Shown: in pieces, positions 16,378 through 23,586 of the stretch
Layout of the letters: each line of letters starts with the position of its first letter
How positions within the stretch are numbered: the stretch's first letter is position 1
Origin: Coriobacteriia bacterium
GTDB lineage: Bacteria; Actinomycetota; Coriobacteriia; Anaerosomatales; PALSA-660
Reading direction: 5' to 3'
Assembly (NCBI GenBank): GCA_025361335.1
Contig: JANYAK010000023.1
Coordinates: 1 to 35,307 of the forward strand
Length of the DNA: 35,307 nucleotides
The notes under the pieces: generated by a model
The model's database searches: none
What the model was told of the DNA's origin: nothing
The model's input: only the letters and a program-made list of their open reading frames with translations
Position numbers and translations under genes: made by a program

Positions 16378-17217
16378 TCAGCCTCGTTCGCGCTCCAGCA
16401 GCTCCCGCTTGCGTTCCACGCCCCACCGGTAGCCGGTGAGGCTGCCGTCAGCGCCGATGACGCGATGGCAGGGGATGGCCAGCGCGATCGGGTTCGCGCC
16501 GCACGCGGCCGCGACGGCCCGCGCCGCGGTCGGGCGGCCGATGCGACGCGCCAGCTGGGAATAGGTGATCGTCTCGCCGCCCGGCACGTCGCGCAGGGCC
16601 GACCACACGAGTTGCTGAAAGGCGGTGCCCCGCACGTCCAGCGGCAGGCCGGTCACGCCACCGGGATGCTCCGCCAGCGAGACCACCGTCTCGATCCATG
16701 CGCGCCGCGTCGCGTCCGCGGGCCGAAGATCGGCACGGGGGAATCGCCGTTCGACCTGTGCGAGCAGGTCGGCGTCGCTCGAGCCGAAGGCGATCATACT
16801 GACGCCGCGCTCGGTCATCGCGACGACGAGCCGTCCCAGCGTCGTGTCCGCGAGCGCGTAGTTCATCACCTCACCGGGCGCCCCTCGCCGATACGCGGCG
16901 GGTGTCATGCCGAGCAGCTGGCTGGTCCGCTCGTAGACGCGACTGGTCGAGCCGAAGCCCGCGCCGTGGATGGCGTCGGCGATCGGCATACCCGCCGCGA
17001 GCGTGTCTCGCAGGCGAGTCGAGCGTCGAGCGCCGGCGTACTCTCGCGGAGTGAGGCCGGTCGTAGCGACGAACGCGCGGCGCAGGGTCGACTCGCTCAC
17101 ATGGACGGAGCGAGCGAGGTCAGCGACAGGCGGCGCACGCAGTCCGGAATCGACGGCATCATCGATCGCCCGGGCCACGGCCGCGATGTCCAGGTCGCGC
17201 TGCGTGTCGGTGTCCAT
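16378..17217 (-). CDS. Ada-like protein: AraC HTH plus methylguanine-DNA methyltransferase, without the zinc sensor domain
   Basis: The 279-residue protein has an AraC-type helix-turn-helix region (about residues 25-112, with VSESTLRRAF and GFGSTSRVYERTSQLLGMTPAAYR). A C-terminal O6-alkylguanine-DNA alkyltransferase domain follows (about 118-275). The active-site Cys250 is in the intact PCHRV motif. It directly removes alkyl groups from guanine. The N-terminal Ada domain that carries the zinc-bound methyl-accepting cysteine in E. coli Ada is absent, so phosphotriester sensing is unlikely. There is no ribosome site before the ATG, but TACACT lies six bases upstream, suggesting a leaderless transcript. 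Confidence 0.9.
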   Translation of the reverse strand: MDTDTQRDLDIAAVARAIDDAVDSGLRAPPVADLARSVHVSESTLRRAFVATTGLTPREYAGARRSTRLRDTLAAGMPIADAIHGAGFGSTSRVYERTSQLLGMTPAAYRRGAPGEVMNYALADTTLGRLVVAMTERGVSMIAFGSSDADLLAQVERRFPRADLRPADATRRAWIETVVSLAEHPGGVTGLPLDVRGTAFQQLVWSALRDVPGGETITYSQLARRIGRPTAARAVAAACGANPIALAIPCHRVIGADGSLTGYRWGVERKRELLERERG

Positions 17218-17223
17218 GCCCGC

Positions 17224-17229
17224 AGTGTA
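17224..17229 (-). promoter_or_regulatory. Possible -10 element (TACACT) for a leaderless Ada-like transcript
   Basis: On the minus strand TACACT is followed by six bases and then the ATG at 17217. This is the spacing expected when transcription starts at the start codon, and no Shine-Dalgarno sequence is present. No clear -35 is visible. Confidence 0.35.
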
Positions 17230-17270
17230 GGCTGCCCGACGGCCAAGGTTCTATCCGGAATGTGTCGCCA

Positions 17271-17301
17271 CGGCGATCCAAGAGGTCCTCCGTGATCGCC
17301 G
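17271..17301. other. Nested inverted repeat in a 271-base intergenic gap
   Basis: CGGCGATC (17271-17278) pairs perfectly with GATCGCCG (17294-17301), and GAGG and CCTC lie symmetrically inside. It sits in the divergent gap between the Ada-like gene and the polysaccharide operon. It could be a regulator site or a hairpin. I see no small gene in the rest of the gap. Confidence 0.35.
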
Positions 17302-17488
17302 GCCTCGATAGGTCGCCGCGCCCAGTTACTCGGGGTGCGCGAGGACCAGCTGCGCGACACGCCCGCGAGGCGGCGCGTTCGGGAATGAACCTACCGTGCG
17401 GCGACATCGACCCTCGCCGGGTCGGCGGGGTGAGCCGCGTGTCACGGCTGGTGGACGCCAACGCGTGACGAGTGGTTGAGAGGTCCTG

Positions 17489-18637
17489 ATGGGCGCAGTG
17501 ATCCTACATGACGACGCGATGATCGACCCGCGTTCACCCGTGGACTCCATCGACGTCTCGGTCATACTGCCGGCGTACAACGAGGTCGACAGCGTCGACG
17601 GGGTCTACGAGCAGGTCACGTCAGTCCTCGCCACGCGCGACTACGAGTACGAGATCATCTTCGTGGACGACGGCTCGACCGACGGGACGTGGGACAAGAT
17701 CGTCGGTCTGGCGAGGCGCGACTCACGGGTCAGAGCCCTGAGGCACCGGCGCAACTTCGGTAAGGCGAGCGCGTTGGCGAACGGGTTCACCTACGCGCGC
17801 GGCGAGATCGTCGTCACGTCCGATGCGGACATGCAATACGACCCGAACGACATCCTGCGGCTCGTCGACAAGATCCTCGAGGGCTTCGATGTGGTGTCGG
17901 CGTACAAGGTGGTACGACGCGACCCCTTGAGCAAGCGCCTCCCATCGAAGTTCTTCAACTTCTTCGTCCGCACCACCACCGGCGTGGATCTGCACGACAT
18001 GAACGCGGGCCTGAAGGCGTTTCGGCACGACGCGGCTCAGGAGCTCATCCGATACGGGTACGGCGAGCTGCATCGCTTCTTCGTCGTGCTGGTAGCGCGG
18101 CGCGGCTTCACGGTCGCCGAAGTGCCGGTCGAGAGCCTGTACCGCACGTCCGGGCGATCCAAGTACGGCGTGGAGCGCTACATGCGGGGCGCTCTCGACT
18201 ACCTGACGGTGTTCTTCCTCTCGGGATACGCGGAGCGTCCCCTGCACCTGCTGGGCGCCATCGGGGTGTGGCTCTCGCTCGCGGGGACCGCCCTCTTCGT
18301 GTGGCTGTTCGCCATGTCGGTGACAGGATCAGGCATCATGCACGACAGCCCGTTCTTCGGTGTGTCGGAACTGCTCGTGATCACCGGGGTCCAGATGATC
18401 ATCTCCGGGCTGATCGCGGAGATGATCAACAACCTGGAGCGTCCCACGATGGGGCGCGCCAAGATCGCGCAGACCGTCCGGATCGAGCGACGCCACTCGC
18501 CCCTGGGGTCGGACCGCGTCGAGGTCGAACGGCGTGAGCGCGATAGTGACGCGCGGTCGCTGGGGGTCGAGACCGGAGCGGGCGCGGCGATCCGCGTTCA
18601 CCCGCACCCTCAGGCCCCGGGATCCGACGGAGCGTAG
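17489..18637 (+). CDS. GT2 glycosyltransferase, polyprenyl-phosphate sugar transferase type
   Basis: This 382-residue protein has a GT-A catalytic domain (about residues 22-235) with SVILPAYNE (24-32), FVDDGS (58-63) and the metal-binding DAD at 112-114. Two membrane helices follow, at about 252-278 and 290-312, then a charged tail. This layout matches DPM1/ArnC/GtrB-like enzymes, which transfer a sugar from a nucleotide donor to a polyprenyl phosphate at the inner membrane face. The resulting lipid-sugar could feed the GT39-like enzyme at 23583. The start is ATG with GAGAGG five bases upstream. It is the first gene of a three-gene plus-strand operon. Confidence 0.9.
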   Translation: MGAVILHDDAMIDPRSPVDSIDVSVILPAYNEVDSVDGVYEQVTSVLATRDYEYEIIFVDDGSTDGTWDKIVGLARRDSRVRALRHRRNFGKASALANGFTYARGEIVVTSDADMQYDPNDILRLVDKILEGFDVVSAYKVVRRDPLSKRLPSKFFNFFVRTTTGVDLHDMNAGLKAFRHDAAQELIRYGYGELHRFFVVLVARRGFTVAEVPVESLYRTSGRSKYGVERYMRGALDYLTVFFLSGYAERPLHLLGAIGVWLSLAGTALFVWLFAMSVTGSGIMHDSPFFGVSELLVITGVQMIISGLIAEMINNLERPTMGRAKIAQTVRIERRHSPLGSDRVEVERRERDSDARSLGVETGAGAAIRVHPHPQAPGSDGA

Positions 18638-18661
18638 GACACGAGTCGGGCGGAGGCCTCC

Positions 18662-20092
18662 TTGGCGAAGAACGTGGCGCGAGGCTCCCTGCTCGGGATG
18701 ATCGGACAGGGTTGGCAGATGGCTGCCGCCTTCGCACTCTACGCCCTGCTGGCGCGCCACCTGGGGCCGGTCCTGTTCGGGCGTTGGAGGATCGTGCTGT
18801 CCCTGCTCGCCTGGTTCGAGGTGTTCATCACTTCGGCCATGGTGAAGGCGGCGACCAAGGCGATCGGGGAGCGCCCGCGGGATGCGGCCGATCTCTCACG
18901 CGCCGCGTATGTCGGGCAGGCGATCGTGGCGGCCGTCGTCTTCCTGGGTGTCCAGCTGGCCGCGCTCCCGATCGCCCGGCTGCTGTCCAACGCCGCCCTC
19001 GCTCCGCTCATCAGGATCGCCGCTTTGGACATCCCTTCGTTCGCGATGCTCATGATCGCGTCGTCGATCGTGCTCGGCGCCCAGCGATACGAGCGTCAGG
19101 CCGTCGCGTGGATCATCTACGCGAGCGCGAAGGTAGGCCTCATCGCGCTGTTCGTGCTGGCCGGGTTCTCCCTGCCTGGAGCGCTCGTGGGCAACGCGCT
19201 CTCATCGATCGTCGGCTTCGCGGTGATGCAGTCCCGCATGGGTCGCGGCAGCATGCGGCCGGCCCAGCTGGCCCAGCTGGCGCGCGGCCTTCTCTTGGCG
19301 TCGGGGCCCTTCCTCGCGCTCAGCCTGGTCGAGGGCGTCGGCCAGAACGTCGACCTGTGGCTGGTGTCGGGCCTGGTGCCCAGCACCGTCTCGGTCGGGC
19401 TGTATGCGTCTGCGGTGGTGCTGGCTGAGGTCCCCGTGTTCCTGTTCCTCGGACTCGACAGGGTGATCTTCGCGTCGGTGACCAGGGCCCGGGCGGAAGG
19501 CGACTGCGAGGGGGCTGACAGGAACACGACCGCGGCCATCCGCACCGCGGTCATGGTCACGGTCCTGGCGATAGCCGTCGCCGCGTCGGTCGGGAGGCAG
19601 GTCATCGAGCTGGTCTACTCCTCCGCATACGCGGGGGCCGCACTGCCGCTCGTCCTCCTCATGGTCGCCGCCATGGGCCGCACCGTGCAGGCGGCGTGCG
19701 GCGAGGTGCTCATGGCCCAAGGCCGTGGCCGGTCCGCGCTGGGGATACTGGCGGCCACGGTCCTGCTCGAGGTGGGCGCGATCGCCATCCTCACCGTGCG
19801 CTTCGGGCTGGTCGGCGCGGCCGCGGGGACCGGTGTGGGCGCCATCGTCGCCGCGTTGTGGTCGGGCTTCGCGCTGCGCTCCTCCACCGGATGGCGCCCG
19901 GTCGCCACCTTGGGGCGCTCGGTGTGCGCCGCGGCGGTCGTCGGAGGAGGTCTGGCGCTGCTGGCACCGGGCCCGCTGCTTCTGCTGTTCGCCGTGCCGA
20001 TGGCGGCGGTAGCCTATGTCGTGTTCCTCCGCGTCATCGGGGAGTTCAGCGCCCAGGACATCTCCGCGATGCGTGCGTCCGTCGGAAGGTAG
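18662..20092 (+). CDS. Polysaccharide flippase, Wzx/MurJ-like (MOP superfamily)
   Basis: The 476-residue membrane protein has roughly twelve to fourteen helices and little hydrophilic sequence between them, starting MAKNVARGSLLGMIGQGWQM. A central LVEGVGQNVDLWLVSGLVP segment resembles MOP-superfamily polysaccharide exporters. Such proteins flip lipid-linked sugar units or move polysaccharide to the outer face. The start codon appears to be TTG at 18662, with GGAGG five bases upstream; the next in-frame ATG, about 12 codons on, lacks a ribosome site. The gene lies 24 bases after the GT2 gene and three bases before the deacetylase gene, so all three are probably co-transcribed. Confidence 0.88.
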   Translation: MAKNVARGSLLGMIGQGWQMAAAFALYALLARHLGPVLFGRWRIVLSLLAWFEVFITSAMVKAATKAIGERPRDAADLSRAAYVGQAIVAAVVFLGVQLAALPIARLLSNAALAPLIRIAALDIPSFAMLMIASSIVLGAQRYERQAVAWIIYASAKVGLIALFVLAGFSLPGALVGNALSSIVGFAVMQSRMGRGSMRPAQLAQLARGLLLASGPFLALSLVEGVGQNVDLWLVSGLVPSTVSVGLYASAVVLAEVPVFLFLGLDRVIFASVTRARAEGDCEGADRNTTAAIRTAVMVTVLAIAVAASVGRQVIELVYSSAYAGAALPLVLLMVAAMGRTVQAACGEVLMAQGRGRSALGILAATVLLEVGAIAILTVRFGLVGAAAGTGVGAIVAALWSGFALRSSTGWRPVATLGRSVCAAAVVGGGLALLAPGPLLLLFAVPMAAVAYVVFLRVIGEFSAQDISAMRASVGR

Positions 20093-20095
20093 ACC

Positions 20096-20941
20096 ATGCC
20101 GGAGCGCACACAGATGATCATCAACGCCGACGACCTCGCTTGGTCGCGCAGCGTGGATCGGGGGATCATCGAGGCGCATCGCGCCGGGATGGTCACCAGT
20201 GCGAGCCTGCTCGCCACCGGCGCCTCGTTCGATCATGCGGTGTCACTCGCCCAGGCCACGCCGTCGCTCAGCGTGGGCATGCACCTGAGCTTCTACCGCG
20301 GAACGACCATCCTTGCGCCGGAACGCGTGTCCGGGATCACCGGCCCCGACGGTCTTCTGCTGGGATCGTGGACCAGCATCGTCTCGCGGCTTGTCGCGGG
20401 CACGTTCGACCTCGGCCAGCTGGAGGGCGAGCTGCGAGCGCAGGTCGATCGCGCGAGGGAGGCGGGCATCCAGCCGACGCACCTCGACGGAGAGAAGCAC
20501 CTGCACCTGTGGCCGTCGGTGTTCGACATCGTGTGCAGGCTCGCCGTGGAATACGACATCCGCGAGGTCCGGGTCGTGCGCGAAAGGCCGTCTGTGCGGC
20601 CCATCCCGGCCGGATTGACGTGGCTGTCGGCCCGCGCCGCGCGCGTCGCCAAGGGATGCGGGCTGGTCGTGTCGGATGCCACGATCGGCTTGACGGAGGC
20701 AGCGACCGATCTCGCCGCCTTGGCCCGGCTTCTCCGGCGCGCCCGCGCGCCGCACGTCGAGTTCATCGTCCATCCGGGGCGTGTGGACGAGGAGTTCATG
20801 CGCATCCAGAGCGTCCTTCCCAATCGGCTCGTCCACGACCGAGAGGAGGAGCTCGCCGTCCTCACCAGCGCGGAGGCGCGCTGCCTCATCGAGAGCGCGG
20901 GATACGAGCTGGTCGGAAGGGGCGGCTGGGAGCGTCAGTAG
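20096..20941 (+). CDS. YdjC/ChbG-type carbohydrate deacetylase
   Basis: The 281-residue protein belongs to the YdjC family of metal-dependent deacetylases that act on N-acetylated sugars (ChbG on chito-oligosaccharides, HpnK in hopanoid synthesis). The metal-site motifs are visible: NADDLA at 10-15, GMHLS with His63 at 61-65, and THLDGEKHLHLW with His129 at 128-139. The usual NADDFG/NADDLG has Ala in the last place here, a mild change. No signal peptide is seen, so it should act in the cytoplasm, perhaps on lipid-linked precursors before export. Its stop overlaps the convergent synthase-hydrolase gene by seven bases. Confidence 0.85.
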   Translation: MPERTQMIINADDLAWSRSVDRGIIEAHRAGMVTSASLLATGASFDHAVSLAQATPSLSVGMHLSFYRGTTILAPERVSGITGPDGLLLGSWTSIVSRLVAGTFDLGQLEGELRAQVDRAREAGIQPTHLDGEKHLHLWPSVFDIVCRLAVEYDIREVRVVRERPSVRPIPAGLTWLSARAARVAKGCGLVVSDATIGLTEAATDLAALARLLRRARAPHVEFIVHPGRVDEEFMRIQSVLPNRLVHDREEELAVLTSAEARCLIESAGYELVGRGGWERQ

Positions 20942-23586
20942 ATCGGTTGGAACGACGCGAGCAGCTTCCACTGATGCGCGTCGAGCGAGCCCACCCATCG
21001 CGTCAGCTCGGCCGGCGTGGTCCCCACGAAATGGTCGGGCGCGATCGCTGCGCGGAACGCCGCGAGGCTTCTCGGCGACGTGTCGATGCGCCAGTCCTGG
21101 GTGGTCGGGCCGGTCTCCACCGAATCGAAGTAGATGACGGCGTTGACGGAGGGGTCGGCCGCGATCCGTGTGTATGCGTCGGTGATCCAGGCCGCCTTGT
21201 CGCCTCCCTGCTCGACGGATGCGAACTCCGCGATGCAGATGGGCTTGTGGAGCGTCCTCAAGAACGCCAGAGGCTTGGCGTACCAGTGGTCGTACATGCC
21301 CCAGGATGAATACCTGCTGGAGGCGCCCCAGTTGAAGCCGCTGACCGCGACCCAGTCGACGTACGCGTCGCCCGGATAGTAGGCCGCGTATGCGTTGGTC
21401 GCTCGACTGGGGACGCTCTCGTGGTTGATGCTCCAGACCCAGGTGACGTTGGTCGCACCCTCGCTCACGAAGATGTCATGGAGGTGGCGCCACGCCGCGA
21501 CGTACAGCTCCGGTGTGTTCCCGTTCGTGACGCCCGACCATGGGTACCAGTTGCCGTTCATCTCGTGCATCGGCCTCAGCATCACGGGGCCGCCGAGCGC
21601 GCGGATGTCCCGTGCCCAGGAGCGGATGTAGTCGTCGTGCGCTCCCGCGACGATCGTGGCAAGCCCGAACACGGGCTGCTTGCCGGGGTTGCGCACGACG
21701 TTCGAGTTGCCTCCCGGGTCCCAGGGCTCCCACGTGATCATCGGGATCTTCCCGCGGCGCATGACGGCGATCACGGCGGCCGCGTCGAACAGCGAGCGGT
21801 TGGAGCTGGCCCACGGCTGGTACCACATCACGATCGACGCCGGCTTGCCGGCCTTCGCCTCGAACGCGTCGAGCACGGCGGGGTCGAACGGCGCCGGTGG
21901 CACGTAGACGCCGAGGTAGGCGCTGGTGGGCAGGGACGCGACCTTGCTCGCCATCGGCAGTGCCGCGGCAGCAGTCGAGGTCGCGGCTGTTGCGCCCCCG
22001 ACGGCCCCGGCGCCCACAGGCCCCGCCGCCTGCCGCAGGAGCGCGCAGCCCGACGTGCCGGCCAGCACGAGCGCGCACGCGAGCAGCAGAAGAAGCGTAC
22101 TTGCCACGTGTTCCGTGGCATGAAGCGGCTTGTGCGGATGCCATGTGAGTCTCACGAAGCCCAGCAGGACCACGATGTGTGCCGTCGCCCATGCCACGTT
22201 GTTCATGACGGAAGGCACCGCACCGAACGTCGCAAGCCCGTACACGGAGGCGCCGGTGAGAGCCGCGATGGCAAGCATGTGCACGACGACCGGGCGCAGT
22301 GTGGCCCTACCCGCCCTCTTCGGCGTGACGACGAAGCGCGCTGCGCGCCCGAACAGCGTGGAGAAGAGTGCCCGGATCTGCACGGGGAACGCAGCGAGCG
22401 TGAACCAGAGGGAGGCGAAGCTCAGCTGGAAGTCGGATGCGTAGATGATGGTCGCGAGCGCGAAGAGCACGTAGGGCAGGAAGTGGACGGGATAGTCGTT
22501 GGGCACCGACACCGGTCGAAGGCCGCCGATGAGGTAGGCCGTGGGGAGCACGAGGTACGCCAGGTATGCGCATCCCGTGAACCAATACATGAAGCCGAGC
22601 GCGTACTGCGCGGCCTGCGGGACGCTCATCGTGCGGGTGAAGGGACGCCGCTTGAAGAGGATCTCCAGCCCTCCGCGCCCCCATCTGAGCTGCTGGCCGA
22701 AGTAGGACCGTACGTCCAGCGGGCCGAGCCCGTCGGCAAGCACCTTCGCGACGTAGACCGAGGAGAAACCGCGTCGCAGAAGCAGGAGCGACCCGCGCAG
22801 GTCCTCCGTGATCGAGTCTTGGGGCAGCCCCCCGATGGCGTCGACGGCCGAGCGCCTGTATACCACGTTGGTACCGCACGAGAAGACGGCCCGGCAACCG
22901 TCCTTGCCCCGCATGATCGGCCCGTAGAACAGGCCCTGCTGCGCGTGGGCGCCTTCGGCCACGCGGTTCTCGACCCGATTGCGGTAGACCTGGGGCGTCT
23001 GGACGAAGGCGACGTTCAGATCGTCGAACGCCCCCATGGTGGCCTCCAAGAAGTCGGCATGCGGCACCTGATCCGCGTCGAAGATGGCGAAGAAGCGGCC
23101 TCCGGTCATGGCCAGCGCGTGGTTGATGTTGCCCGCCTTCGCGCCGGTCAGGTCCTCCCGCGTGACGTAGCCGGCACCGAGGCGGTCTGCCAGTTGGCGG
23201 ATCTCGGGGCTGTGCCCGTCGTCGAGGACGAACACCCTTGCGCGCGGGTGGCGCATCGCGACGGCGGCCGCGACGGTGCGCTCGACGATGTCGGCCGGTT
23301 CGCCGAGAACAGTGACGAACACGTCCACCGTCTCGTTCGTTTGCGAGAAGTCGGGTGTGCGGGGTTCGCTCCACCGCTGCATCGAGATCGTGTACCAGAA
23401 TCCCGCCGCCTGCGCGACGTTGAACAGTTCCGCGAAGACGAGCAGGAGATAGAGCGCGTGGTTCTCAGGACGGGCGTCGAACAGGAGCCACTTCAGGTAC
23501 AGAGCGGCCAGGACGGTGGAGGCCAGCGACAGGATCCGGCAATTCCGCAGGTAGGCGGCTCGCCGCTGTGGGGGGATCTCGATCAT
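20935..23586 (-). CDS. Cellulose-synthase-like GT2 fused to a GH26 glycoside hydrolase
   Basis: The 883-residue protein carries a processive GT2 synthase followed by a GH26 domain. Two N-terminal helices (about 17-36 and 44-67) precede the GT domain, with DDG (122-124), DAD (170-172), TED (260-262) and QQLRW (298-302), the cellulose/hyaluronan-synthase motif set. Further helices run from about 325 to 480, and one at 496-513 ends in a lipobox-like TSGC (Cys514). The GH26 domain (about 555-850) keeps the acid/base Glu675 in RPMHEMN and nucleophile Glu787 in CIAEF. No PilZ domain is present. Topology puts the hydrolase outside, where it could trim the polymer, perhaps a beta-mannan or beta-glucan. 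The start is ATG at 23586, overlapping the upstream stop (ATGA). Confidence 0.88.
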   Translation of the reverse strand: MIEIPPQRRAAYLRNCRILSLASTVLAALYLKWLLFDARPENHALYLLLVFAELFNVAQAAGFWYTISMQRWSEPRTPDFSQTNETVDVFVTVLGEPADIVERTVAAAVAMRHPRARVFVLDDGHSPEIRQLADRLGAGYVTREDLTGAKAGNINHALAMTGGRFFAIFDADQVPHADFLEATMGAFDDLNVAFVQTPQVYRNRVENRVAEGAHAQQGLFYGPIMRGKDGCRAVFSCGTNVVYRRSAVDAIGGLPQDSITEDLRGSLLLLRRGFSSVYVAKVLADGLGPLDVRSYFGQQLRWGRGGLEILFKRRPFTRTMSVPQAAQYALGFMYWFTGCAYLAYLVLPTAYLIGGLRPVSVPNDYPVHFLPYVLFALATIIYASDFQLSFASLWFTLAAFPVQIRALFSTLFGRAARFVVTPKRAGRATLRPVVVHMLAIAALTGASVYGLATFGAVPSVMNNVAWATAHIVVLLGFVRLTWHPHKPLHATEHVASTLLLLLACALVLAGTSGCALLRQAAGPVGAGAVGGATAATSTAAAALPMASKVASLPTSAYLGVYVPPAPFDPAVLDAFEAKAGKPASIVMWYQPWASSNRSLFDAAAVIAVMRRGKIPMITWEPWDPGGNSNVVRNPGKQPVFGLATIVAGAHDDYIRSWARDIRALGGPVMLRPMHEMNGNWYPWSGVTNGNTPELYVAAWRHLHDIFVSEGATNVTWVWSINHESVPSRATNAYAAYYPGDAYVDWVAVSGFNWGASSRYSSWGMYDHWYAKPLAFLRTLHKPICIAEFASVEQGGDKAAWITDAYTRIAADPSVNAVIYFDSVETGPTTQDWRIDTSPRSLAAFRAAIAPDHFVGTTPAELTRWVGSLDAHQWKLLASFQPIY
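22105..22107 (-). other. Possible internal GTG start for a separate GH26 lipoprotein form
   Basis: This in-frame GTG (Val494 of the fusion protein) would give a 390-residue product starting MASTLLLLLACALVLAGTSG, then Cys. That reads like a lipoprotein signal, though it lacks N-terminal positive charges. Only a weak GGAA precedes it, so the intact fusion is the simpler reading. Confidence 0.25.

Noticed and set aside
17310-17400. A tRNA-like stretch on the minus strand (GTCGCGCAGCTGGT)
   Set aside because: A D-arm-like stem can be drawn, but there is no five-pair anticodon stem and no T-loop, so it is not a tRNA.
17262-17468. A 68-residue frame in the gap before the GT2 gene
   Set aside because: It has no ribosome site, and its Arg/Pro-rich composition has no structure-like pattern.
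20935-22104. c-di-GMP control of the synthase through a C-terminal PilZ domain
   Set aside because: No PilZ RxxxR and (D/N)xSxxG motifs are present after the membrane helices; that position is occupied by the GH26 domain.
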